From: Gammaproteobacteria bacterium
Lineage (GTDB): Bacteria > Pseudomonadota > Gammaproteobacteria > Burkholderiales > Burkholderiaceae_C
Reading direction: 5' to 3'
Length of the DNA stretch: 64,000 bases
Assembly: GCA_025359085.1 (NCBI GenBank)
Contig: JANYHL010000057.1
Span: forward strand, 1-64,000
The notes under the pieces were generated by a model. The model saw only the letters and a list, made by a program, of their open reading frames with translations. It had not been told where the DNA came from and ran no database searches. The first letter of the stretch is position 1; each line of letters begins with the position of its first letter. Shown piece by piece: positions 49,332 through 59,531 of the stretch. Both the position numbers and the translations under genes were made by a program.

Positions 49332-50507
49332 ATGGACTCACTACTGCATCAGATCACAGAGCGCGTTCGCGCCGCCGCTGCCGAGCGCACCCCGCTGCGC
49401 CTGCGCGCGGGCGGCAGCAAAGACTTCTACGGCCAGGCACTGCACGGCGAGTTGCTCGACCTCAGTGGTTTGGCCGGCATCCTCAGTTACGAGCCCAGCG
49501 AACTGGTGGTGACCGTGCGCGCGGGCACGCCGCTGGGCGAACTGGAAACCGCGCTGGCGCAACAAGGCCAGTGCCTGGCTTTTGAGCCGCCGCGCTTTGC
49601 CGGGGCCGGGGCCAGCACCGCCGGCGCCACCGTGGGCGGCATGGTGGCGGCCGGCCTGAGCGGCCCGGCCCGGGCCAGCGTCGGTGGCGTGCGCGACTAT
49701 GTGCTGGGCGTCAAGCTGCTCAACGGACGCGCCGAGTTGCTGACTTTTGGCGGCCAGGTGATCAAAAACGTGGCCGGCTATGACGTCTCGCGCCTGATGG
49801 TGGGCGCCCTGGGAACACTGGGTGTGCTGACCGAAATTTCACTCAAGGTGCTGCCGCTGGCGCCGGCCGAGGTGACCTTGATGGCCAGCAACATCACGCA
49901 GCCCGCCGCCCTGGCTTTGCTGCAGCGCTGGGGCGGCCAGCCGCTGCCTTTGAATGCCAGCTGCTGGGTGCGAGACGACAGCGTCAGCCCGGCGCGTGAC
50001 ACCTTGTTTGTGCGCCTGCGCGGCGCGGCCGCTGCGGTGGCGGCGGCAGCGCCGCGCCTGCTGGCGGACTTGCAAGCCGCCGGTGGCGATGCCGCGCGTC
50101 TGGACAACGCGCAGGCCGGTCCCGACTGGGACGCCTGTCGTGATCAAACCCTGCCGTTCTTCACACCGCGCGCGCCCGACCTGGGCCTGTGGCGCCTGTC
50201 GCTTCCCGCCACCGCGCCTGCGCTGGCCTTGCCGTATGCGCCCTTGATCGAGTGGCATGGCGGCCTGCGCTGGTTGTGGGCACCCCTGGCGGCGCAAACG
50301 CAATTGCGCCAAGCGGCGACCGAGGCGGGAGGCAATGCTACTCTTTTCAGAGCACCTCAAGAAGGTAACACGGGGGCTAGCGCCCGTTTTCATCCCTTGA
50401 GTCCGGTGCTGGTGCAGATTCACCAGCGCTTGCAGGCCGAGTTTGACCCGGCTGGTATCTTCAACCCTGGCCGGATGTACCCCGATGCAAACCCAACTCG
50501 CCCCTGA
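49332..50507 (+). CDS. glcE: Glycolate oxidase subunit GlcE
   Basis: FAD-binding YEPSELVVTVRAGTPLGELETALAQQGQCLAFEPPRFAGAGASTAGATVGGMVAAGLSGPARASVGGVRDYVLG; AEFDPAGIFNPGRMY. Confidence 0.92.
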   Translation: MDSLLHQITERVRAAAAERTPLRLRAGGSKDFYGQALHGELLDLSGLAGILSYEPSELVVTVRAGTPLGELETALAQQGQCLAFEPPRFAGAGASTAGATVGGMVAAGLSGPARASVGGVRDYVLGVKLLNGRAELLTFGGQVIKNVAGYDVSRLMVGALGTLGVLTEISLKVLPLAPAEVTLMASNITQPAALALLQRWGGQPLPLNASCWVRDDSVSPARDTLFVRLRGAAAAVAAAAPRLLADLQAAGGDAARLDNAQAGPDWDACRDQTLPFFTPRAPDLGLWRLSLPATAPALALPYAPLIEWHGGLRWLWAPLAAQTQLRQAATEAGGNATLFRAPQEGNTGASARFHPLSPVLVQIHQRLQAEFDPAGIFNPGRMYPDANPTRP

Positions 50508-51753
50508 ATACCAAGGCACGCCCGACGGCCTGGCCGCCGAAGCGATCCTGCGCAAGTGCGTGCACTGCGGTTTTTGCACCGCGACCTGCCCGACCTACCA
50601 GTTGCTCGGCGATGAACTCGACGGCCCGCGCGGGCGCATCTACCTGATCAAGCAGGTGCTCGAAGGCGCCACGCCGACGCGCAAAACCCAGCTCCACCTG
50701 GACCGCTGCCTAACCTGCCGTTCGTGCGAAAGCACCTGCCCGAGCGGCGTGCAATACGGCCAGCTGCTCGACATCGGACGCAAGCTGGTCGATGCCCAAG
50801 TGCCGCGCCCGGCCGGTGAGCGTGCCCTGCGCTGGGCGCTGAAAGAAGGCCTGCCATCACCGCTGTTCGCCCCCGCCATGGCGCTGGGGCAGCTGGTGCG
50901 CCCCTTGTTGCCCGCCGCCCTGCAAGCCAAGGTGCCCGCCAAACAAAACGCGGGTGCCTGGCCGACGCGCGGCCACGCGCGCCAGGTGCTGCTGCTGGCG
51001 GGTTGTGTGCAACCGGCCATGGCGCCCAACATCAACAACGCCACCGCCCGCGTGTTCGATGCGGCCGGTGTCCAATGCGTGATCGCGCCAAAAGCCGCTT
51101 GCTGTGGGGCGGTCAAATTTCACCTGAACGACCAGGACGGTGGCAAGGCCGAGATGCGCGCCAATATCGACGCCTGGTGGCCGTATCTGGACGGCCACAA
51201 CGGCCAGGCCGGGGTAGAGGCGATCCTGATGAATGTGTCGGGCTGTGGCGCCACGGTCAAAGAATACGGCCACATCCTGCGCGACGACCCGGCCTATGCG
51301 GCGAAGGCCGCCCGCATCAGCGCCCTGACGCAGGACGTGAGCGAATGGCTGCCCGAGCTGAGCGAAAAATTGCGCCGTCAAGTCTCCCCGCAAGCTGCCC
51401 AGCAGGCCGGCGCCCTGGCGTTTCATCCGCCCTGCACGCTGCAGCATGGCCAGCAGCTGCGCGGCGGCGTTGAGCGTTACCTCGGTGAGCTGGGCTTCAA
51501 CATCAAAGTCACCGGCTTCGAGGCGCACCTGTGCTGTGGCTCGGCCGGTACTTATTCGGTGCTGAACCCGGATTTGTCCCATCAGTTGCTTGAGCGCAAG
51601 CTCGGCCACCTGAACACCACCTTTGGCGCGGCACCCCCGGATGTGATCGTCTCGGCCAACATCGGCTGCATCACGCACCTGCAAAGCGGCACCGCTCTGC
51701 CGGTGCGCCACTGGATCGAAGTGCTGGACCAGGCGCTGCATGACGCACCCTGA
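50485..51753 (+). CDS. glcF: Glycolate oxidase iron-sulfur subunit GlcF
   Basis: CVHCGFCTATCPTYQLLGDELDGPRGRIYLIKQVLEG...CLTCRSCESTCPSGVQYG two 4Fe-4S motifs; overlaps glcE. Confidence 0.93.
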   Translation: MQTQLAPEYQGTPDGLAAEAILRKCVHCGFCTATCPTYQLLGDELDGPRGRIYLIKQVLEGATPTRKTQLHLDRCLTCRSCESTCPSGVQYGQLLDIGRKLVDAQVPRPAGERALRWALKEGLPSPLFAPAMALGQLVRPLLPAALQAKVPAKQNAGAWPTRGHARQVLLLAGCVQPAMAPNINNATARVFDAAGVQCVIAPKAACCGAVKFHLNDQDGGKAEMRANIDAWWPYLDGHNGQAGVEAILMNVSGCGATVKEYGHILRDDPAYAAKAARISALTQDVSEWLPELSEKLRRQVSPQAAQQAGALAFHPPCTLQHGQQLRGGVERYLGELGFNIKVTGFEAHLCCGSAGTYSVLNPDLSHQLLERKLGHLNTTFGAAPPDVIVSANIGCITHLQSGTALPVRHWIEVLDQALHDAP

Positions 51754-51755
51754 AC

Positions 51756-51824
51756 AAGCTATAAAATATATAGCTGCTTACGCAGATACTACGCGGGTTA
51801 GAGCCCTATTTCTTTAAATTTTCA
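51756..51824 (+). repeat. Dispersed intergenic repeat family, copy F
   Basis: AAGCTATAAAATATATAGCTGCTTACGCAGATACTACGCGGGTTAGAGCCCTATTTCTTTAAATTTTCAG. Confidence 0.8.
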
Positions 51825-51915
51825 GCAAAGACAGCAGGCGTAGCGAGCAGGCCGCAGGCCACCCAGCGCTGGGGTCGGCGCGGGCCCGGCAGGGTCGCCT
51901 TGCGACTCGCTTTTG

Positions 51916-52806
51916 TCAATGCGAGCGAATCATCGTGCCAAAGGCCTGATCGGTCAAAATCTCCAGCAGCAACACATGGGGCACCCGGCCGTCAATAATA
52001 TGCACCGAATTGACGCCGCTCCTGGCGGCATCGAGCGCACCACTGATCTTGGGCAGCATGCCGCCGCTGATGGTGCCGTCGGCAAACAAGTCATCAATCT
52101 GGCGCGCACTCAGGTTGGTCAGCAACTTACCCGCTTTGTCGAGCACGCCGCTGATGTTGGTGAGCATCATCAGTTTCTCTGCCCTGAGCACGGTGGCGAG
52201 CTTGGCAGCCACCACGTCGGCATTGATGTTGTAACTCTCGTTGTTTTCACCAAAACCAATCGGGCTGATGACCGGGATGAAGGCGTCGTCCTGCAGCGCC
52301 TTGACGACGCTCGGGTCAATGCTGACGATGTCACCGACCTGACCCAGGTCGTGCTCGATGCTGGAGTCGGTGTTGTCCCGCATTTTCAGCTTTTGCGCCC
52401 GAATCATGCCGCCATCGCGCCCGGTCAGGCCCACCGCCTTGCCCCCCGCCTGGTTGATCAGGCCCACGATGTCTTGCTGCACTTCGCCTCCCAGCACCCA
52501 CTCGACAATTTCCATGGTTTCAACATCGGTCACGCGCATGCCCTGGATGAACTCCCCTTTTTTGCCCAAACGCTTCAAGGCAGCTTCAATCTGGGGCCCG
52601 CCGCCATGCACCACCACCGGATTGATGCCAACCAGCTTGAGCAGCACCACGTCTTCCGCAAAATCGGCCAGCAAGGCCGGGTCGGTCATGGCGTTGCCCC
52701 CATACTTGATAACCATGGTCTTGCCATGGAACTTGCGGATATAAGGCAACGCTTGGGCCAGAATCTCGGCTTTGTCACGCGGGGGGATGTTGCTAACGTC
52801 GGTCAT
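51916..52806 (-). CDS. argB: Acetylglutamate kinase
   Basis: [66 protein letters not shown]. Confidence 0.95.
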   Translation of the reverse strand: MTDVSNIPPRDKAEILAQALPYIRKFHGKTMVIKYGGNAMTDPALLADFAEDVVLLKLVGINPVVVHGGGPQIEAALKRLGKKGEFIQGMRVTDVETMEIVEWVLGGEVQQDIVGLINQAGGKAVGLTGRDGGMIRAQKLKMRDNTDSSIEHDLGQVGDIVSIDPSVVKALQDDAFIPVISPIGFGENNESYNINADVVAAKLATVLRAEKLMMLTNISGVLDKAGKLLTNLSARQIDDLFADGTISGGMLPKISGALDAARSGVNSVHIIDGRVPHVLLLEILTDQAFGTMIRSH

Positions 52807-52881
52807 GGGGTGGTGTGGCCTGTGGCTAAAAAGTCGGTCTGAAAATTGTGCCGCAGGCCGCGCCTGGCAACCGCTGCGGCC

Positions 52882-53262
52882 TCAACGCTTGACGGTGAAA
52901 TCTTCTTTGGTTTTGCCGTCAACCAGCAAGGCCGTCAACCAGCGCGGCGTCAAACCGCGGCCGCTCCAGCCCTCGCCGTTGGGGCCGAAGTACTTGGCCG
53001 CCACCGGCCCCGCCACTTTCTTGGCAACACCGGCAGCCTTGTCAGCCGCCCTGCCCTTGGTGGTTTTAATGGTTTTGATGGCTTTGACTTTACCCTTGGC
53101 CCCGCGCGCCTTGCCCGGCTGCAAATCCTTCAGGGTGATACCAAAAGCCTGCATCTTGACCAAAATATCCTGCACCGTTTTGCCAAATTCCCGGGCCTTG
53201 ATCTCAGCGGCCTGTTTTTGCAGTTTCTCTATCTGACTTTGAAGCTCGATTAAATCGCTCAT
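52882..53262 (-). CDS. H-NS histone family protein
   Basis: LQSQIEKLQKQAAEIKAREFGKTVQDI coiled coil plus YFGPNGEGWSGRGLTPRWLTALL DNA-binding motif. Confidence 0.88.
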   Translation of the reverse strand: MSDLIELQSQIEKLQKQAAEIKAREFGKTVQDILVKMQAFGITLKDLQPGKARGAKGKVKAIKTIKTTKGRAADKAAGVAKKVAGPVAAKYFGPNGEGWSGRGLTPRWLTALLVDGKTKEDFTVKR

Positions 53263-53554
53263 ACTGAATCCTTTTTTATTAAAAATATGAACATCCCTGT
53301 CAGGGCGGTTTCGACTGGCTATTATTCAAAAATATTTGAATAGCTCACATTATCTATTCAAACATCCTTTCAGCCCAGTACAGTGATGACTTTAATTTCC
53401 GACAGTTAATACCAAGCGTCCCGAAATTTAATATCCTGCGCCGAATGAGATATTCCCAGAATATTTGGAAAAAACAATTTAAAACGGCACTTGAAGATTT
53501 CAGATCACGGTTTCAAGACGGGTCGGGTTTGCATTGATCAATGGAGCAAGCAAC

Positions 53555-55552
53555 TCAAAAATGAATCCCCCGCATCATCTGCTGCAGGGCGACCGCCTCT
53601 GGCGACAAGTGCTGCTTGACCACTTTGTCGCCCGGCTTTGCCCCTTTGGCGGCGCCGGAGTCGGGAAACATCCGGAAGCTGGTGTTCATGGCGATTTGCG
53701 CCACCCGCGGCAGCACGGCATGCAAAATCTGGCCGGTAATGCCCAACCGGGTGGCAACGCGCACTGGTTTGAAAATACAGGCTTCGGCAATCATGTCGGC
53801 GGCTTCTTCGGGCGCCAGCGTGGGCACGTTGTTGTAGAGACCGGTCGGCGCAATCATGGGGGTGCGCACCAAGGGCATGTTGATGGTGGTAAAGGTCACG
53901 CCCTGGTCGGCAAATTCGCTGGAGGCGCAGCGCGCCCAGGCTTCCAGCGCCGCTTTGGAAGCCACATAAGCGCTGAAGCGCGGTGCGTTGGTGAGCACGC
54001 CAATGGAGCTGATATTGACGACATGGCCGTGGTGCTTGGCCACCATGCCCGGCAGCAGGCCCATGGTGACGCGCAGACAGCCAAAATAATTGAGCTGCAT
54101 GGTGCGCTCAAAATCATGGAAGCGGTCGTAGCTTGACTCAATGGCACGGCGGATGGAGCGCCCCGCATTGTTGATCAGGAAATCCACGCCGCCATGGTCC
54201 TCGAGAAGCGGTTTGATAAACCGGTCGCAGTCGGTCATGTCGGCAATGTCCACTGCATACGAAACGAAACTGTAGCCTTTGGCCTTGGCCTCCTGGCAGG
54301 CTGCTTCCAGTTTGTCGACATCCCGCCCACAGATGATGGTGATGGCTCCGGCCTCGGCGAACTTGTGCGCAGTCGCCAGGCCGATACCCGATGAGCCCCC
54401 GGTAATCAATACCACCTTGCCCGCCACCGTGCCGCGCAGGGTATGGTCAATGTGCAGAGCGGGGTCGAGATGACGCTCCCAATAGTCCCACAGGCGCCAG
54501 GCGTAGTCATTCAGGTTGGGGCACGCAACGCCTGAACCTTTGAGCGCGGCAAGCGTGTCGCGGCAATCAAACCGCGTCGGGTAATTCACAAACGTGAGCA
54601 GGTCTTCGGGCAGGCCCAGGTCTTTCATGATGGCCTGGCGCACCCGGCGCACCGGGGCCAGCGCCATCAGTCCCTTGGTGAGGCTGCGCGGAATAAACCC
54701 GAGCAAGGCGGCGTTGACGAACAGATTCATCTTGGGGGCGTGCGCGGCACGGCTGAAAATGTCGAGCACGTCGCCCACTCGGTAGCCCACCGGGTCCACC
54801 AAGTGGTAGCATTTTCCGGAGATTCCCTTTTGGTGACTGATCACGTCCAGTGCGTCCACCACAAAGTCCACCGGCACAATATTGACGCGCCCACCTTCCA
54901 GGCCCACCGAAGGCAGCCAGGGGGGCAACAACTGACGCATGCGTTGAATCAGCTTGAAAAAATAGTAGGGGCCGTCGATCTTGTCCATCTCCCCGGTGCT
55001 GCTGTCGCCCACCACCATGGCCGGCCGGTACACCGACCACGGCACTTTGCACTCCTGGCGCACGATTTTCTCACTCTCATGCTTGGTCCGAAAATAAGGG
55101 TGCTCATAGTTCTCGGCCTCCTCAAACATGTCCTCGCGGAACACGCCCTCGTACAAACCAGCGGCCGCAATTGAGCTGACAACATGAAAGTGCGCAGCAT
55201 GAAGGACGCCGGCCAGTTCCACCGTGTTGCGGGTACCATCAACGTTGACGGCGATCTGGCTGGCTTCAACCGCGCCCAGGTCATAGATGGCGGCCAGATG
55301 GTAGAAATGGTCAATCTGACCTTTCAACAGCTTGATGACATCGCCCGACAGACCCAGCTTTTTGGCGGTCAGGTCACCAAACACCGGCACCGTGCGCGCC
55401 GCGCTGGCACCCCAGTATTTGCGCAGGCCCGCCACCTTGCCCTCACTCTCCTGACGAATCAGAAAGTGCACCACTGAGCCTTTGCGCTCCAGCAGCTTCT
55501 TGACGAGACGTTTGCCAATGAATCCGGTGGCACCGGTAACAAAATACTGCAT
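53555..55552 (-). CDS. Two-domain SDR protein homologous to Marinobacter-type fatty acyl-CoA reductase
   Basis: MQYFVTGATGFIGKRLVKKLL...FREDMFEEAENYEHPYFRTKHESEKIVRQECKVPWSVYRPAMVVGDSSTGEMDKIDGPYYFFKLIQ...KVVLITGGSSGIGLATA...NNAGRSIRRAIESSYDRFHDFERTMQLNYFG. Confidence 0.82.
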   Translation of the reverse strand: MQYFVTGATGFIGKRLVKKLLERKGSVVHFLIRQESEGKVAGLRKYWGASAARTVPVFGDLTAKKLGLSGDVIKLLKGQIDHFYHLAAIYDLGAVEASQIAVNVDGTRNTVELAGVLHAAHFHVVSSIAAAGLYEGVFREDMFEEAENYEHPYFRTKHESEKIVRQECKVPWSVYRPAMVVGDSSTGEMDKIDGPYYFFKLIQRMRQLLPPWLPSVGLEGGRVNIVPVDFVVDALDVISHQKGISGKCYHLVDPVGYRVGDVLDIFSRAAHAPKMNLFVNAALLGFIPRSLTKGLMALAPVRRVRQAIMKDLGLPEDLLTFVNYPTRFDCRDTLAALKGSGVACPNLNDYAWRLWDYWERHLDPALHIDHTLRGTVAGKVVLITGGSSGIGLATAHKFAEAGAITIICGRDVDKLEAACQEAKAKGYSFVSYAVDIADMTDCDRFIKPLLEDHGGVDFLINNAGRSIRRAIESSYDRFHDFERTMQLNYFGCLRVTMGLLPGMVAKHHGHVVNISSIGVLTNAPRFSAYVASKAALEAWARCASSEFADQGVTFTTINMPLVRTPMIAPTGLYNNVPTLAPEEAADMIAEACIFKPVRVATRLGITGQILHAVLPRVAQIAMNTSFRMFPDSGAAKGAKPGDKVVKQHLSPEAVALQQMMRGIHF

Positions 55553-55760
55553 GAAAGCCTCCAATTAGATCGCCTATTCTGGCTGAACTTGGACCAATAT
55601 CCATTCAGCATAAACCCGCGCCCGGCTAGAGCCAACGCCTTAGAAAATTAGGATGTCCCATCTACACGCGGCATCAACCAGCCTTTACAGTGCCGCCCAT
55701 GCACTAAATTTCCCTAGTGCAATCTGATTTAAACGATTCAACCCCCATCTGGAGTATTTC

Positions 55761-56363
55761 ATGGTCAAAAAACTGAAAAAAATAACCCCCCAAAAGAAAA
55801 CCAGCATACCGCTCAAGGTCTCAGTGAAGGATTCAGCCCAGCAAATCTGGCAGGCGGGTCTGGGCGCTTTCAACAAGGCCCAGGCCGAAGGCTCCAAGGC
55901 CTTTGAAGCCCTGGTTAAGGAAGGCGTGAGTTTGCAGCGCAAGACACAGTCCGTTGCCGAAGAAAAAATATCGGAAGCCACCAGCAAGATGTCCACCATG
56001 GCCACCGACATTTCGTCCAAGGCCTCCGGCCAGTGGGACAAGCTGGAAAACATTTTTGAAGAACGCGTGGCCAAAGCACTGAACAAGCTGGGCGTGCCAT
56101 CCGCCAAAGACGTCAATGCCCTGATCGCCCGCATTGAGGAGCTCAACAAGAGCGTGCAAAAACTCTCAACCAAAGGTTCGGCACCCAAAACTGCTGCAAA
56201 AACCGCTGTCAAAACTGCGCCTGCCAAGGCCGTCAAGACCGCCGCCAAGCCGGTTGCCAAACCTGCCGTTAAAGCGGCGCCCAAGCCCGTGCTCAAACGC
56301 GCGGCACCGGCACGCAAAGCAGCGATGGTCGAAACGGTTCAAGCCGCTGCAGCGCAAGCCTGA
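55761..56363 (+). CDS. Phasin family protein with Lys/Ala/Pro-rich tail (PhaF/PhaI-like)
   Basis: KDSAQQIWQAGLGAFNKAQAEGSKAFEALVKEGVSLQRKTQS; histone H1-like KTAAKTAVKTAPAKAVKTAAKPVAKPAVKAAPKP tail. Confidence 0.88.
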   Translation: MVKKLKKITPQKKTSIPLKVSVKDSAQQIWQAGLGAFNKAQAEGSKAFEALVKEGVSLQRKTQSVAEEKISEATSKMSTMATDISSKASGQWDKLENIFEERVAKALNKLGVPSAKDVNALIARIEELNKSVQKLSTKGSAPKTAAKTAVKTAPAKAVKTAAKPVAKPAVKAAPKPVLKRAAPARKAAMVETVQAAAAQA

Positions 56364-56429
56364 TCGCAGGGCGTCGTGAAAGCACTGAGGCCGCTGATGC
56401 GGCCGGTGCCGACAAAATGACTTCTCGGG

Positions 56430-56453
56430 AGGGCGCTTAGGCGCCCTTTTTTT
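56430..56453 (+). terminator. Intrinsic terminator after phasin gene
   Basis: AGGGCGC-TTAG-GCGCCCTTTTTTT. Confidence 0.85.
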
Positions 56454-56585
56454 CGACTTTTGAAACCGACCGTGCTCCACGAATCGAAGAAGCTCTGCCC
56501 CCGGCTGATTAACAACTAAATAGGACTACCGCTCTTGTTGCGTTGCAGCAAATTTTCATATCCATCACCCCTACACTTTGCGCTT

Positions 56586-57848
56586 ATGAAACTGAAAACA
56601 TCTCGCCCGCCAAGAATCGCGCTGGCATTGGCGGGTGGTGGTCCGCTGGGTGCCATTTACGAAATCGGCGCGCTGTGTGCGCTGCAGGAGTGCCTGAACG
56701 GCATCGACTTCACCAAATTGCAGCACTATGTTGGCGTATCCGCTGGCGGCTTCATTGCCGCCGGCCTGGCCAATGGCATCACGCCGCAGGAGCTGTGTGC
56801 GTCATTTATCGAGAGCGACAACGAGACGTCCGAGAAATCCGATACATTCGATCCGTCCTGGCTGTTGGAGCCCGCCTATGGCGAGTTTGCCCGTCGCGCC
56901 CTCATGTTCCCCGGTTTGTTGCTCTCGGCCCTGTGGCATTTCACAGCCGGGCGAAAATCGTTCATCCGGGCGCTGGAGCGGCTTAGTCCCGGCCTGCCTA
57001 CCGGGATTTTTTCCAACGAGCAAATCCATGTTGAACTGGCCCGGCTGTACGCGCGCGAGGGGCGCACCAACGACTTCCGCCAGCTCAAAACCCAGCTCAC
57101 CCTGGTGGCCACCAATCTGGACAGCAGCGTGGCGGTGCCTTTTGGTCGCCCGGGCTGGGACCACGTGCCGATCTCCAAAGCGGTGCAAGCCAGTGCGGCA
57201 CTGCCGGGCCTGTTTCCACCGGTGGAAATTGATGACAACTACTATGTTGACGGTGCGTTGAAAAAGACCATGCACGCCTCCGTGGCGCTGGCCGGTGGCG
57301 TGGACCTGATGCTGTGCCTGAACCCGCTGGTGCCGTTTGATGCCACAGCACCCCAGGTCGCCAAAGTCATGCAACGTGGTCTGTCACCTGAAAAGCACCA
57401 CATCCCGCGCATCATCGACGGTGGCCTGCCCGCCGTGCTGAGCCAGGCGTTTCGCTCCATGATCCACTCCCGCCTGAGCCTGGGCATGCAGCACTACCAG
57501 CACCTCTACCCCAACACCGACATCATCCTGATCGAGCCCGACCACCGCGACCCTGAGATGTATCTGGCCAATACCTTCAGCTACGCCCAACGCCGCAACC
57601 TGGCCGAGCACGCGTACCAGCAAACGCGCCAGATGCTGCGCTCCAACAAAACCGGACTCTCTGAAAAATTGTGGCGTCACGGCATCAGCCTGCATCATGA
57701 AGCACTGGACGACCCCAAACGGCACCTCAGTGCGCCCCTCAAGCCTGCCAGCCAGGTGGGGCGCGCCATTGCGAATCTGCAGGAAATCATGGACGATCTG
57801 GGCCATGTCGTGCGCTCGGTGTCACACCAGTCGAAGCCTTCATGGTGA
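56586..57848 (+). CDS. Patatin-like phospholipase
   Basis: IALALAGGGPLGAIYEIGALCALQECL; GVSAGGFIAAGLANG GXSXG; DGALKKTMHASVAL. Confidence 0.9.
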   Translation: MKLKTSRPPRIALALAGGGPLGAIYEIGALCALQECLNGIDFTKLQHYVGVSAGGFIAAGLANGITPQELCASFIESDNETSEKSDTFDPSWLLEPAYGEFARRALMFPGLLLSALWHFTAGRKSFIRALERLSPGLPTGIFSNEQIHVELARLYAREGRTNDFRQLKTQLTLVATNLDSSVAVPFGRPGWDHVPISKAVQASAALPGLFPPVEIDDNYYVDGALKKTMHASVALAGGVDLMLCLNPLVPFDATAPQVAKVMQRGLSPEKHHIPRIIDGGLPAVLSQAFRSMIHSRLSLGMQHYQHLYPNTDIILIEPDHRDPEMYLANTFSYAQRRNLAEHAYQQTRQMLRSNKTGLSEKLWRHGISLHHEALDDPKRHLSAPLKPASQVGRAIANLQEIMDDLGHVVRSVSHQSKPSW

Positions 57849-58504
57849 AAAAAGCGCCACGACGCACCGCTGAGCGGATTCTGGAGGTCACGTTGGAGTT
57901 GTTCAACCGCTTTGGCGAACCCAATGTCTCCACCACCCTGATCTCGGCCGAACTGGGGATCAGCCCGGGCAACCTGTACTACCACTACCCGGCCAAAGAC
58001 GAGCTCATCAACTCGCTGTTTGACCGCTACGAGCGCGCCTTGAACGAGCTGCTCAACGCCAGCGATGGGGTGCGCGACGTGGAAGACGCCTGGTTCTTCA
58101 TGCACAGTCTGTTTGAATTGATCTGGCAGTACCGGTTTTTATACCGCGACCTCAATGACTTGCTGAGCAAGAACCGGCGACTCGAAACCCATTTCCAAGC
58201 GGTCCTGAAAAACAAGACCCGGGCCGTCAAAGCCTTGCTGGATGGCATGAGCCGAACGGGCGCCGTGCGTATTGATTCCCGTGAGGTTGAAGCCACCGCC
58301 ACCAGCATGGTGGTAGTGCTGACCTACTGGCTGAGTTTTGAATACGTGCGTGACCCGCGCCGCGCCCTCGAGCCGGAAAACGCGCAAGCCGCGTTGCTGC
58401 GCGGTGCGCACCACGTTTTGAACCTGCTGGTGCCTTATCTGGAGCCCGGCCAGCGCCTGCATTTGCTGCAATTGGTGGGCGCCTACAATCACGGCGAGAA
58501 ATAA
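57842..58504 (+). CDS. TetR/AcrR family regulator
   Basis: RILEVTLELFNRFGEPNVSTTLISAELGISPGNLYYHYPAKDELINSLFDRYE; overlaps patatin stop. Confidence 0.9.
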   Translation: MVKKAPRRTAERILEVTLELFNRFGEPNVSTTLISAELGISPGNLYYHYPAKDELINSLFDRYERALNELLNASDGVRDVEDAWFFMHSLFELIWQYRFLYRDLNDLLSKNRRLETHFQAVLKNKTRAVKALLDGMSRTGAVRIDSREVEATATSMVVVLTYWLSFEYVRDPRRALEPENAQAALLRGAHHVLNLLVPYLEPGQRLHLLQLVGAYNHGEK

Positions 58505-58545
58505 GAAAAAAGAAAAGCCGGGCACACCGGCCACAGGAGACCCAA

Positions 58546-59319
58546 ATGGCCCAATGGACCGCTTTCCCGTTCGCGGGTGATTATGTTTTTACCGCTGCCA
58601 GCGTTAAAAAAAACTGGGAGCGACTGCATCTGGGCGACGCCGAGCCCCTGCCCAAAGATGCCAAAGTGCTGCAAGCCTGGGCGCTGTTTCACAACGGTGA
58701 ATTCCAGAAGGCCCGGGAGATGGGGCTGAAAATCGGCGGTGCCGGCCTCACCGTTGCCAACAAGGCCGCCTGCATTTATGCCACCTACCTGGAACAACAA
58801 GAAAAAGCCCGGCTCGACCTGTACATGGATGTGGCCCGACGCGCCAGTGCCCAAGCCGCAGAAGACCCCGCCAACTTCAACGCCTTGTACTGGCAAGCTT
58901 ATGCACTGGGTCGCTACAGCCAGGGCATCAGCGTCGCCAAGGCGCTGGCTCAGGGTCTGGGCAGCAAGGTCAAAAAAAAACTGGAACACGTCATCACCAT
59001 CGAGCCCAAACACGCCGATGCGCGCATCGCCCTGGGCTCGTTTCATGCTGAGGTGATTGACAAGGTGGGCTCACTGATTGGCGGCATGACTTACGGGGCC
59101 AAAAAAGACATCGGCCTGCGGCTGTTCCAGGAAGCCCTGAATCTCAACTTTCAATCTGCCATTGGCATGATCGAATACGCCAACGCCATGCTCATGCTCG
59201 ACGGCGACAAGATGATGAAAGAGGCCACCCGGCTGTACCAGCAAGCCGCCGCGGCCAAGCCGATCGATGCGATGGAGCGACTGGATGTGGAGATGGCCCG
59301 AGTAGAACTGGCAGACTGA
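58546..59319 (+). CDS. Hypothetical protein, TPR-like
   Basis: Intact 257-aa ORF with repeated helical segments (ALFHNGEFQKAREMG..., RLFQEALNLNFQSAIGMIEYANAMLML). Confidence 0.75.
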   Translation: MAQWTAFPFAGDYVFTAASVKKNWERLHLGDAEPLPKDAKVLQAWALFHNGEFQKAREMGLKIGGAGLTVANKAACIYATYLEQQEKARLDLYMDVARRASAQAAEDPANFNALYWQAYALGRYSQGISVAKALAQGLGSKVKKKLEHVITIEPKHADARIALGSFHAEVIDKVGSLIGGMTYGAKKDIGLRLFQEALNLNFQSAIGMIEYANAMLMLDGDKMMKEATRLYQQAAAAKPIDAMERLDVEMARVELAD

Positions 59320-59435
59320 AAATTTGAAGTTCATTTGCCCCTGAGCGCGCCCCCTGGCGCCCGGCAAACAGCGGCCTTGAAGATTTTCAAGCAGTCGGGT
59401 TTTGCGACAATGGGCGGTTTTCTTAGAATACCTAT

Positions 59436-59505
59436 TAATTTAAGCATTTTGAGGCTCCAGCCCCCGTGTTAGCTGCGCAAGCAGCTACTATATCTATAGT
59501 AAATA
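59436..59505 (-). repeat. Dispersed intergenic repeat family, copy G
   Basis: TTTAAGCATTTTGAGGCTCCAGCCCCCGTGTTAGCTGCGCAAGCAGCTACTATATCTATAGTAA. Confidence 0.75.
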
Positions 59506-59531
59506 AAAATCCAAATACAAGGCTGATCGCC

